From assembly GCF_001640025.1 (NCBI RefSeq), contig NC_031672.1, forward strand, positions 3,224,001 to 3,288,000: a stretch of DNA of 64,000 nt, given 5' to 3'. The notes under the pieces are model-generated. The model was not told the origin of the DNA, made no database searches, and saw only the letters and a list, made by a program, of their open reading frames with translations. The translations under genes and the position numbers were made by a program. Source of the DNA: Sugiyamaella lignohabitans. Taxonomy: Eukaryota; Ascomycota; Dipodascomycetes; Dipodascales; Trichomonascaceae. Positions 53,195 through 62,167 of this stretch are shown here, in pieces (position 1 is the stretch's first letter; the number at the start of each line of letters is the position of its first letter).

Positions 53195-55240
53195 ATGATT
53201 GGTGTCATTGTTGCATTCGCTTATCTATGTTTCCAGGCCGCTATAGCAGCCCCACCTCCAATTGTCAACTCGAATCAAGGTGTAACTCTATTGTACCAAA
53301 ACAATTTAAACTTCACTGATGATGTGAATCACAAATCTTTCTTGTTTCTCGATGGCTCAAACACTTATGAGCAAGCATCCGCAGCATGCGCGTCATATTC
53401 AGAGTCTCTTGTATCTCCAGCATTGCTTCGTTCTTCTCAGAATGATTTATCCTACCAGATAAACTATCTGTTATACTCTAGAAAGATTAACCCCGAGACT
53501 GGTATCTGGGTTCAAGGAGGTTATATCACTCCAAAAAGTGGTTTGTTTGTGCAACCTGTTCGGGATAGAAATGCTCACTATGCTGTTCTTTGCACTCAAT
53601 CCGACACTAGTACTCTAATTGCTAACAATACTGTGACTCCTCAGAACTCTGTCTCTGTTCAATCAAGAGGAAATACCTTTGTTGGTTATAGGAACAAAAA
53701 GTCATTCCGCTTCCTTGGTATTCCTTATGCGGACCCATTTGACAGATGGTCGTATTCCAAGCCATACAGTGGCACAAGACAGGTTATCCAGGCCAATAAA
53801 TATGGTGCTCAATGTTTCACAAGTCCATCTCCTCCCAACTCTGGATACAGTGAGGATTGTTTGTTCTTAAACGTGTTCACACCTTACCTTCCTCATGGCA
53901 ATGGTCCAAGTACCAACCTCAAACCAGTTGCTGTGTGGGTCACTGGTGGAGGTTATACCTCAGGCTCCGGTTCGGATCCTACCTTCGACGGAAGTAATAT
54001 GGCATCAAGAGGTGATACTGTATTGGTAACTGTGAACTATCGTCTTGGAACCATTGGTTTTTTGAACATTCCTGGTACTGACATTACCGGTAACTACGGA
54101 TTCGCTGATGTTATCACTGCTCTTCAATGGGTTCAACAGAACATTGCCAATTTTGGTGGTGATCCTAATAAGGTCACTGTATTTGGTCAGTCTGCTGGTG
54201 CTGGTACCACCAGAGCCTTGCTTGGAAGCGAGCCTGCCAAAGGACTGTTCCATGCTGCTATTCCCGAGAGTAATCTTGGAGGCTACGACTATGGTACCTC
54301 GTACTCTGAGTACTACACCCCCGAGGAGGAATATAACGTAGCAGGTAAAGCCATCGTCACCGATGTTGGCTGCAGTTCTGCTTCGGATGTTGCTTCTTGT
54401 CTACAGGGAATCGACCCTCTCACCCTTTCCAACCTCAATGACGTTGCAAGGTACCTTACAGTTGATGGACATTATATTAAAGAAAGCCATATCGACGTTA
54501 CTGGAAACAATTATCTTGCGGATGTTCCTCTGATTTATGGTAGTGCTCGTGATGACGGTGCTCCTTTCATTGGCTACCCCACCACAGACGACCTTGCTAG
54601 TTCAGTTGAGCAATTGCTCAGTTTCAATAGCTCTTTCACCAACTCCATTATCAGCAGTGGTCTATTCCCCGAACCTGGAAGCAGCATTGCTGATGTTTAC
54701 AATGTAAGCTCCAGACTAGCCACTGACGTTATTTTCAGATGCATCGATCAAGCTACCATCAATTCTGCTGTCAAGCATAGAAAACTGTCCAAGGTATTTT
54801 ACTATCAATTTGATAGAACTTACAATGGATATGATCCTAACAACGTTTGCTTCGCACCCTTGACTGCCTCTCATCCATACGGAGATCCATCCTTGCCATA
54901 TTATAGATGTCACTCTGGTGAATTGTATTATGTTTTCGGTACTCTTAACGAGTTTGGCCTTCACTTTAGAGACGAATACGACCTACCATTTAACCAACTT
55001 ATCATGGATTATTGGACTAGTTTTTTCAGAACTGGCAACCCAAATCCTGATCCCAACTACCTTAAAGCTCGTGGCTATACTGGTACTTTACAGGTCGCTT
55101 CTGCCAATGGCCAATGGCCCCAGTTCAATGCACAATCCCCTGAGATCTTCCTGCTCGACGCTCCTCGGGCTACTAAATCGCCTTTCGTTGATCTCGAACA
55201 ATGCCAATTCTTGGGTCTACCCTTGAACTTTTATGAATAG
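53195..55240 (+). CDS. secreted type-B carboxylesterase/lipase
   Basis: Alpha/beta-hydrolase of the cholinesterase/Candida rugosa lipase family, hydrolysing esters outside the cell. From ATG 53195 the product has 681 aa and begins with a clean signal peptide (MIGVIVAFAYLCFQAAIA, then APPPIV); starting at 53141 adds 18 residues before it. An N-terminal region of about 150 residues (to about 150, containing FLFLDGSNTYEQASAACASY and a late Cys) precedes the hydrolase and is not part of the usual fold. Hydrolase landmarks: FLGIPYA, SEDCLFLNVFTP, VWVTGGGYTSGSG (oxyanion region), nucleophile Ser333 in FGQSAGAG, and a His in CHSGELYYVFG (about 572). Substrate unknown. Confidence 0.88.
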   Translation: MIGVIVAFAYLCFQAAIAAPPPIVNSNQGVTLLYQNNLNFTDDVNHKSFLFLDGSNTYEQASAACASYSESLVSPALLRSSQNDLSYQINYLLYSRKINPETGIWVQGGYITPKSGLFVQPVRDRNAHYAVLCTQSDTSTLIANNTVTPQNSVSVQSRGNTFVGYRNKKSFRFLGIPYADPFDRWSYSKPYSGTRQVIQANKYGAQCFTSPSPPNSGYSEDCLFLNVFTPYLPHGNGPSTNLKPVAVWVTGGGYTSGSGSDPTFDGSNMASRGDTVLVTVNYRLGTIGFLNIPGTDITGNYGFADVITALQWVQQNIANFGGDPNKVTVFGQSAGAGTTRALLGSEPAKGLFHAAIPESNLGGYDYGTSYSEYYTPEEEYNVAGKAIVTDVGCSSASDVASCLQGIDPLTLSNLNDVARYLTVDGHYIKESHIDVTGNNYLADVPLIYGSARDDGAPFIGYPTTDDLASSVEQLLSFNSSFTNSIISSGLFPEPGSSIADVYNVSSRLATDVIFRCIDQATINSAVKHRKLSKVFYYQFDRTYNGYDPNNVCFAPLTASHPYGDPSLPYYRCHSGELYYVFGTLNEFGLHFRDEYDLPFNQLIMDYWTSFFRTGNPNPDPNYLKARGYTGTLQVASANGQWPQFNAQSPEIFLLDAPRATKSPFVDLEQCQFLGLPLNFYE

Positions 55241-55279
55241 TAAATCAGACTTTTGTTTTCCTTGCATTTTCTCTCATTG

Positions 55280-55320
55280 GAGGAGGCCTGGGGCTCAGCC
55301 TCAGACTCTATTTGCTCTCT
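55280..55320 (+). repeat. highly decayed outer arm of the GC palindrome
   Basis: GGAGGCCTGGGGCTCAGCCTCAGACTC resembles the outer hairpin of the element in broken form; it begins 40 bp beyond the esterase stop codon. Weak. Confidence 0.4.
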
Positions 55321-55327
55321 CACACCT

Positions 55328-55541
55328 CTAAAACCACTCCACCGGTTCAAAAATGTGTAATTTCGCAGTTTCTAATGTGTAAAACAAAGTACCCATTGAG
55401 ATAAAATAGTCCCTATACTCAAATAAACCATTAGGAGCTTCTTGACCCTCAATAAAGCCGTGGTAACCAAATACAAATGGCTCTGTGCGGCTTGGAAATA
55501 ATGCATTAAATGGAGGTGCGTAAAAGACAAAACACGAATCA
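55328..55541 (-). pseudogene. possible gene remnant
   Basis: A minus-strand frame open from the tRNA-Gln gene down to a TAG at 55328 reads like protein (FYAPPFNALFPSRTEPFVFG, GLFEYRDYFISMGTLFYTLE, EPVEWF). It has no start codon of its own and its 5' side is cut by the tRNA gene. It could be the tail of a decayed gene or chance. Family not recognised. Confidence 0.25.
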
Positions 55542-55623
55542 GGTCTTATAGTGTAGTTGGTTATCACAGCGGATTCTGATAAAGACCATTCCGCTAACCT
55601 GAGTTCGAATCTCGGTAAGACCT
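55542..55623 (+). tRNA. tRNA-Gln (anticodon CTG) with a short intron
   Basis: Acceptor GGTCTTA pairs with TAAGACC; D arm GTG...CAC with GTTGG-type loop; anticodon stem GCGGA/TCCGC with loop TTCTGA-T; a 9-nt insertion (TAAAGACCA) after position 37 is the canonical intron site; T arm CTGAG-TTCGAAT-CTCGG. Mature length 73 nt. A T-run begins a few bases downstream. Strong similarity to the yeast Gln tRNA start (GGT-TTATAGTGTAGT). Confidence 0.92.
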
Positions 55624-55900
55624 TAATTTTTTTGGATGCTCGCTAGACAATAGAAACAAAACAACCTATGAGGTTTCAATTGCAATAATATTTTCTACGT
55701 TGCTATAGCATCTATCAAAGGCTCATCCCTTTCCCTCTTATCTAGGTACCTGCGATAGTTGTTTCAAGTCAGTTGTCATCAGTCTCCAGTAGTTCAAATC
55801 ACGACCCTAACATCCAACCTAAAACCTTGTTGGAGCCAAATCAGCAACTTCACCGTCTGTCTGTTTGTTTTAATCACCCAATAGATGTTAACTGTTCGCC
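55624..55900. other. upstream region of the Zn2Cys6 gene
   Basis: No feature beyond the pol III T-run and the promoter of the downstream gene. Confidence 0.4.
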
Positions 55901-58432
55901 ATGTTTGTTTTCCCGGCCAACAATGAAGGGTATCGCAAACGAAAAAGAGTTTTGAAGGCGTGTGAGCAGTGCAAGAGACGCCGGAAAAGATGCGATTTTC
56001 CCATAGGCAGTGTCAGGTGCGAACCCTGCCAGAACTCTGATATCATGTGTAGTTTAGCTCCTACTTTTGAATTGTTAGAAAAGGAGTCTAGATTGGACAG
56101 TTTAGCTCAACAGAGTTTGAGCTCTAATGGACTCGTTTTCATGCCCAATAGTGCTACATCAGCCCAATCGGTACACTCAGCACAAACCGCCACAACTGTA
56201 ACAAACCAGAAAAAATCGACAGCAGCATATACTCCTATAACTAGACCACCTATACGGCCAACACTTGACAAACGGTCATCCAGTGCCAATAGCATTTTAA
56301 CATTAAGTGGGTTTGAACCAGGTTCTGCAACAAGCATTGGCCCCAACGGAATTACGACTGGAATCACTCACAATGGGATCAATGGTGATCTCAGTACTGT
56401 ACCTGGTGTCATCATTAGTGCTGGTACAGGAACGAGCACAACTGCTGGCACTAATGGGACTAATGCTGTGAGCTCGTTTGCATCGGCTGCAATTAATGCC
56501 CAAGCAGCAGTTACTGCTTCCCCTAGTCTTCACCCGTCAGCGGCAGCTGCTGGCGGACCAGGTCCATCTCTTTTTAGACCGCTTAGACTTACTCCGGATG
56601 CCCCTAAACGACCGGGTATGGGGTCTCGTGCATCGAGTTATACGCATTCAGGTGCTGGCTCCTCATCACAGATTCGTAAACAGAGTCATCGTCGAACTGG
56701 CTCTCATAGTCCGGTGATGGCCAACAAAATCCCCAATGGTACTTTCTCGTCTAGCTCTTCATCTGCCACATCGCCTATTCCCAATCCCTCAGTAACCAGT
56801 AGTTCTAGCAGTGGAGGCCCTGTTTCAAGTGGAACTGCAACAGCTAGCAATGGAGCGTCTACTGTTGATAGAGAGTCTATAGGAGTATGGGTAAAAGGAG
56901 TAACAACTCAACAGCGATTAGATCCACATCTTCACACATATTTGGCATCGATTAATGCATTTTCAATGCCTCTTCGACCTGATCGTGAAGCATTAATTCG
57001 CATATACTGTGAGTCAATAGACAAGCTACTGCCACTTCTTGACAGAGAACAGTTTGTCAAGCTCCATAACATTGGACAAGCACCAACACTACTTCTTCAT
57101 GCAGTGCTATTAGCAGCTGCAAGACACCCAAGAGCAGCTCAGCATCTCGGACATGAGTCGACAAGACAATTTTGTGCATCGACAGCTGCTAAAATCAGGG
57201 CCCTTCTGTTTGCAGAGGTCGAGCAAGATAGATTAACGCTGGTTCGTATATATGCTTTGCTTTCACTTCACTCAGAAGGTCCCGATGGACTTGAAAATAG
57301 TTGTTCGGACTTGCAAAAGGCTCTTCATTATGCCACGTCGCTGGGAATTCATCATGACCGTGGTTTCATAGATAAGGATCAGCTGCGTAAACTGTGGTGG
57401 AGTATATGGTGCATGGATCGGATAAGTGCTTGTGTCAATGCGCGACCACTTATTATTTCCAACGACGATATCGGCCTACCTCCTATTCGACCTGAAGAAC
57501 ATGCTCAGTTAGCTCGTCTCAGTGTGGCATGTCAGAAACTTGAAAAGGTCATTCATTTGTATCGACCTGGTTTTACGAAAAGCAATCCTTGTGTTGTTCC
57601 TGAAGAGGTTGACCAGTTGTTTTCAGGAGACGATACTCTGGAACCCATAAATGCTATACACGCACTTCTGCACTATTCAGCTGTTATTTTGGCTCATAAG
57701 AGAGTTAGCAGTACTGATGAAGAAGGACTACAAGAAGATTCTGTTGTTAATGAAGTTGTTGGGTTATCCAGTAATGGCTACCAACAGCAAGGTCAACAAC
57801 AAGCGCAACAATTGCATTTACAGGAAAGAATTGCCCTTTCGCCTCAAACATTGTCAACACCTTTGACGATGATTCTGGCTCAAGAACAGCGAGTGAGCGA
57901 AGATCTGCTCAAAACACTAGACTACGTCTCTACTAAAGATGATGTTGATGAGACGTATCGAGCCACACCAGAATCAGACGCTTCGTTTGCGGACGCGCGT
58001 CTGCTTTCGGCAGCTGGGGCAGTTCTCCGGATCATTAGGAACTCTAAAGACCTACCTCCTTTACCTTTAATCCCTTACTGTGTGTCATTGACCCTGACAG
58101 TTTTTCTAAGAACATTTCCACGTGTGGACAGTGAAACCAATTTTAGCTGGCGCGATGCCTGTACAGCGCTGGAGAACATGGCCAACAGGTGGTGGGTTGC
58201 TGGTGCAATGGGAACAATGGGCAGAAATGTGTTTGGTTCACTAGAATCGGAGGCCAAAATCAAAGAAGAAGAAGCTGAAGCCGCCGCTATGCAAACCGAC
58301 CTAGTGGGCATCCCCATGGAGCAATATCTTGACATGTTTTCGAATCTACCTAATCAAACGTCATTTATTGATGAAGCACTCTCCCTGGATGGGTTCAACA
58401 ATGTCGAGCCTTGGTTTCAGGAAAAACGTTAA
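55901..58432 (+). CDS. Zn2Cys6 (Gal4-type) transcription factor
   Basis: 843 aa. N-terminal binuclear zinc cluster with Cys21, 24, 31, 40, 43 and 50 (spacing 2-6-8-2-6), flanked by a basic stretch (RKRKRVLKACEQCKRRRKRC). A Ser/Thr/Ala-rich linker (about 100-320) precedes a fungal-specific transcription factor domain (about 350-650), including LLHAVLLAAARHPRA, RIYALLSLHSEGPDG, ALHYATSLGIHHDRG and LRKLWWSIWCMDRISACVNARP. The target pathway is not inferable from sequence alone and no specific ortholog is claimed. A 5' intron was not needed to reach an ATG. Confidence 0.9.
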   Translation: MFVFPANNEGYRKRKRVLKACEQCKRRRKRCDFPIGSVRCEPCQNSDIMCSLAPTFELLEKESRLDSLAQQSLSSNGLVFMPNSATSAQSVHSAQTATTVTNQKKSTAAYTPITRPPIRPTLDKRSSSANSILTLSGFEPGSATSIGPNGITTGITHNGINGDLSTVPGVIISAGTGTSTTAGTNGTNAVSSFASAAINAQAAVTASPSLHPSAAAAGGPGPSLFRPLRLTPDAPKRPGMGSRASSYTHSGAGSSSQIRKQSHRRTGSHSPVMANKIPNGTFSSSSSSATSPIPNPSVTSSSSSGGPVSSGTATASNGASTVDRESIGVWVKGVTTQQRLDPHLHTYLASINAFSMPLRPDREALIRIYCESIDKLLPLLDREQFVKLHNIGQAPTLLLHAVLLAAARHPRAAQHLGHESTRQFCASTAAKIRALLFAEVEQDRLTLVRIYALLSLHSEGPDGLENSCSDLQKALHYATSLGIHHDRGFIDKDQLRKLWWSIWCMDRISACVNARPLIISNDDIGLPPIRPEEHAQLARLSVACQKLEKVIHLYRPGFTKSNPCVVPEEVDQLFSGDDTLEPINAIHALLHYSAVILAHKRVSSTDEEGLQEDSVVNEVVGLSSNGYQQQGQQQAQQLHLQERIALSPQTLSTPLTMILAQEQRVSEDLLKTLDYVSTKDDVDETYRATPESDASFADARLLSAAGAVLRIIRNSKDLPPLPLIPYCVSLTLTVFLRTFPRVDSETNFSWRDACTALENMANRWWVAGAMGTMGRNVFGSLESEAKIKEEEAEAAAMQTDLVGIPMEQYLDMFSNLPNQTSFIDEALSLDGFNNVEPWFQEKR

Positions 58433-58565
58433 TGTACATAATAATTAATTAGTCATAATAATAAAATAATAATAATAAGATTAACCAGCTATGGACGGTG
58501 GATACCGGTACGTTCGTGTCATACTGGTTGTGTTTTGTTTGCGAGCAAGCACCAGAAGCTAGATT
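58433..58565. terminator. convergent 3' region
   Basis: A/T-rich (TAATAATAATAAAATAATA) gap between the convergent Zn2Cys6 and kelch genes, suitable for cleavage and polyadenylation of both. Inference from composition and layout. Confidence 0.4.
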
Positions 58566-60683
58566 TTATAGCTTGATATTGGGCATTTCAATAACTCGCA
58601 GCCCAGATACAATATTAACAGGGTCAAGACCGCCAACAATAAACATCCGCGAGTCATAATAACTACCCTTGTGGAAGCACTGGCCAGATGACTGCATTCC
58701 ATTGCATAAACGTGAGTGCCAACTTCCGGTCTTAAGGTTGTAGATATCCACGAACACAATACACTTTTCTCCATCGTGGCCACCAACCACTATTAGTTGA
58801 CCATCCACCAGGTCTGACATATGAAGAGTTCGCGGTCGCGAGCTATCAGCCAGGGTGTTCCATTTCTCACTCGCAAAATCAAACAGCCACAGCGTTTTGA
58901 AAACCCGATTCGTCGGGTCATTTCCTCCATAAACGAGCATCGAATCTTTATACGTATGCGCAGTATGGTTCACTCTAGGAGACGGCCAATTCTCTTTGCG
59001 CTCCACCTCGCTGAAGCTAACGTTATACGGATCACCTTGAGATATCGTCAATTTCCAAAGATCGTTGAAACTCTCATCAGAACTAGATGCCCCACCAAAA
59101 ATGTACAGGGTAGATGTAACAATAGGCTTCTTGAAGCTGTTCATAGAAGCAGTTGATCCAATTGTTCCAACATCATCGAAATGCTTGCTTGATTTTCGTA
59201 GTGTACACGAGTGGCCAGCCCTAGGTTCAGGTAACTTGGCACCTTCCGGAGACAACTTGGTGAATCGGAACGACCTCACATCCAGTACATATAACGAGTT
59301 GTAAAACCTCGTTTCGTCTTGGCCGCCAAAATAATAAATATGGTAGTCATCAGCCAAAGTAGCAGAAAAGTCTCGTGAAGGGGGCGGCACCTGACCATAG
59401 ATAGGAGGGCAAGACAGTAGATTGGTAATGCAGTTGAAAACATACAGCTTATTAGAATGACCGCTAGGTGTTCGTCCTCCGAAAATAAATAACTTGTTAT
59501 TAACAAGCGTACAGCTGTGACCAGAGATGTATGGGGGATCACTGCCAAATAGACGTGGAGTGTGTAGATAAAAAGCCAATGGTGGAGCAGCCACGTCGAA
59601 GAAGAACGAAGCAGCATTGGCACCATTGCCATTGCCATTCAACACAGAGGCAGATGCTGACAGCGAAGCTCCCGATACAGACACATTCGCAGGCTTGACA
59701 TTGCTGATAATAGATGAATTTGATGCCTCTTCTTCGATTTGACCGGGGACGTTCGTAGCAGAAAGCGTAGGGGACAATACGGATTGCCCAGGAATCGACA
59801 GCTGTGACTGGGATGGTAATTGTAACTGGGATTGAGATTGTAATTGCGATTGCGACTGCGATTGTGACTGAGGTGAGGCATGTGAGAGTGAAAACTGTGA
59901 GTTTCGATGATTCACAGTGCCTACATTGGAACTGAAATTAATACCCGAACCCCCGTTCGGGTTGTAGTTATTATTATTGTTGTTGTTATTAGAAGTAGCG
60001 GCATTACTGCTAGCATTGGAATTGGAGCGGTGAATATCAGTCGCTATTCTCGATCTATCACTATCAGATGAAGAAGACATGGACCCAGTCCTGCCCTTGA
60101 GATTAGATACACGATCGCGAGATGCTGCAGACGTGTAATATGACTGAATGGAAGGAGGGAACATCACCGCGGACGAAGTAATTACGGAACCCGAAAACGG
60201 GGTTGGTGAAACAGTGAGTTTTTCATTAGCAGCCACAATAGCAGGTACAGATTCACCATTTAAAGAACCAGAGACCGATGGCGAACCAGATCCGATCGAA
60301 CCATTACCACTAATAACACTGACATTTGACTCGATAGGAGAAGGAACCCAAGGTTGTTGAATACTTAATCGATCGAGGTTTCGGGTTGTATCCTTTAGAG
60401 AGGTTGAGTCGACTTGAATGCTTAGAGAACTTTCATCATCGGGTTTTACGTCGCCATAAGGTTTTGTCAAAATCTGATCCAGAGGCCGATCTTTGACTGA
60501 CAAAGAAGCCAATTGAACGTGAGCTCGCGAAGTTACTGAATTCGCAGATGATGCCAGAGAATGAAAGCTTTTAGTTGAAGGCGGTCGTGAGCTGGGAAGA
60601 CAATTAATCGCTATAGGAGGAGAAGGAGGTGGTGGAGGAGGCACCTGTTGAGCAAGCTGAACATCCTGCGACATTGTCGTCAT
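58566..60683 (-). CDS. kelch-repeat protein
   Basis: 705 aa from ATG 60683; the open frame extends upstream without another ATG, and ATG 60674 is an alternative. The first ~370 residues are Ser/Asn/Gln-rich and probably disordered (polyPro at the start, SQSQSQ run). The C-terminal ~330 residues form about six kelch blades: GHSCTLVNNKLFIFGGRT, DDYHIYYFGGQDE, GHSCTLRKS with LYIFGGASSSDESF, NHTAHTYKDSMLVYGGN, DGQLIVVGGHDGE and DSRMFIVGG. These are paired Gly-Gly beta-propeller signatures. Fungal kelch proteins act in polarity, G-protein signalling or morphogenesis; which one applies here is not clear. Confidence 0.88.
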   Translation of the reverse strand: MTTMSQDVQLAQQVPPPPPPSPPIAINCLPSSRPPSTKSFHSLASSANSVTSRAHVQLASLSVKDRPLDQILTKPYGDVKPDDESSLSIQVDSTSLKDTTRNLDRLSIQQPWVPSPIESNVSVISGNGSIGSGSPSVSGSLNGESVPAIVAANEKLTVSPTPFSGSVITSSAVMFPPSIQSYYTSAASRDRVSNLKGRTGSMSSSSDSDRSRIATDIHRSNSNASSNAATSNNNNNNNNYNPNGGSGINFSSNVGTVNHRNSQFSLSHASPQSQSQSQSQLQSQSQLQLPSQSQLSIPGQSVLSPTLSATNVPGQIEEEASNSSIISNVKPANVSVSGASLSASASVLNGNGNGANAASFFFDVAAPPLAFYLHTPRLFGSDPPYISGHSCTLVNNKLFIFGGRTPSGHSNKLYVFNCITNLLSCPPIYGQVPPPSRDFSATLADDYHIYYFGGQDETRFYNSLYVLDVRSFRFTKLSPEGAKLPEPRAGHSCTLRKSSKHFDDVGTIGSTASMNSFKKPIVTSTLYIFGGASSSDESFNDLWKLTISQGDPYNVSFSEVERKENWPSPRVNHTAHTYKDSMLVYGGNDPTNRVFKTLWLFDFASEKWNTLADSSRPRTLHMSDLVDGQLIVVGGHDGEKCIVFVDIYNLKTGSWHSRLCNGMQSSGQCFHKGSYYDSRMFIVGGLDPVNIVSGLRVIEMPNIKL

Positions 60684-62167
60684 AAACAAAATGCACCAGC
60701 TGAATCCGAAAAGGAAACAACTAAGAAAATCGACACCCCAAAAATACGGCCGTTTGGTTCGTAGAACGCGAGTGTTTGTTTGTAATTTATGTTCCAACCA
60801 CCGGTTTTCAGTTTGTGTCAAAAAAGTGGGTCTACTGGTGTTCACGTTTAGATAAGGAAGAAACGGGTTCTACTCAAACTAACATATGCACTCGTACTAA
60901 TTACCAATTAGGTCTGCATACCGTTGTACAGTCGCACCAATTAAAACTATATTCCCCCACCGCCGCATGATGTTAGACCGTTAAATTTTAATTAGACATA
61001 ACCAACGGTTTCAGAAAAGGGTTAATTGCATGGAGGATCCAAGGTGGAGGGTTAAAGTTTGGCTGTAATGAGGCGTTTAAAATAACCGTCTTCCAAAAAA
61101 ACCCCGTTTATAGCTAATTCCGAAAACGATGGCTTTTTAGATCTTCATTCTTGCCAAACGGGTTTTGTGTCTTTTGTAAATTCTGAACAGTCAATAGATA
61201 ATGACGGGGTGAAGATCGCTGTAGGTGGCCCCACCTCCGAAAACAGGCATAAACAGGTAGCTCGTTGGCTGCAGCGGATAAATACGTACAAAGGTACCGA
61301 TAAACCCATAATTAAATAGTTTGGTACGGTTGCCAACTGTAACATTACAGTATGCATAGCTGCATGTGCGTTTATTCTAGGATATCCACGGATACCAACT
61401 GCTAATCTTAAGGTGTATTTTGATTATATAGCTAGTAGTTGCTGGTTTTGATCTTGTTTACAGAATTCTTGCCGTTTGTGGTACTTCCAACAGTTAACAG
61501 AAAAATGTCAGTTTGGCTCCGGCCCAGATGAGATGAGATGTGATAGCAGATGTGAGATGAAATAAGATCAGATAGATTATGGATTCCAGTCCTGAAGTTA
61601 CATGTCAAGATGTTGTAATGGTTGACTAGCTGAATGGATTTGGGTTTTGTACAAAGCTTTTTTTGTTAATTCAGGGAACATATTATTTTAAGATCTATTG
61701 AATTGGTGGAGGAAAATAAAAAAAAATCTGTCAAGTCAAGACAATGATGTTGTCGACTGGGGTGGACGACAGACTGAGTGGGCCATCCTGAGGAAGGACC
61801 AACTTCTTCAGATGTGACAACTAAACTCGTGTTATGCTATGCTTATAGTTGCCTGTGATCGATCAAAGTACAGAGCCCGGGAACTCAAGTTAAGATCTGT
61901 GGTGTGCTGCTATTTCTTTTTGCTTTTAGTTAGTTGAAAGAATTGTTATGATTACTGTATCTAGACATGGAGTACCAAGGAAAAAAAATAGACTTGGGTA
62001 TCTTCTCATATTGATTCGATTTGTTGGTTTATCAGCTCAACTCGGTAGCTTGTTCACACTCAATTATAAGTAGCAGAGAACATCCGCCATATCATGATTT
62101 CTTTCCTCATCCTTTCCCTCGTTAGAGAAAAAACACTCGCTCTTTTTCCTATTCTTTCGTTTATACT
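60684..62167. other. intergenic with promoter of the terminal secreted protein
   Basis: No gene recognised. GATGAGATGAGATG-type short repeats lie near 61529-61570. At the right end TTATAAGTAG (about 62063) and a C/T-rich tract (about 62100-62120) resemble a TATA box and start region. Confidence 0.4.

Noticed and set aside
60684..60845. N-terminal extension of the kelch protein with a hydrophobic stretch
   Set aside because: No ATG lies in the extension; the first in-frame ATG is 60683.
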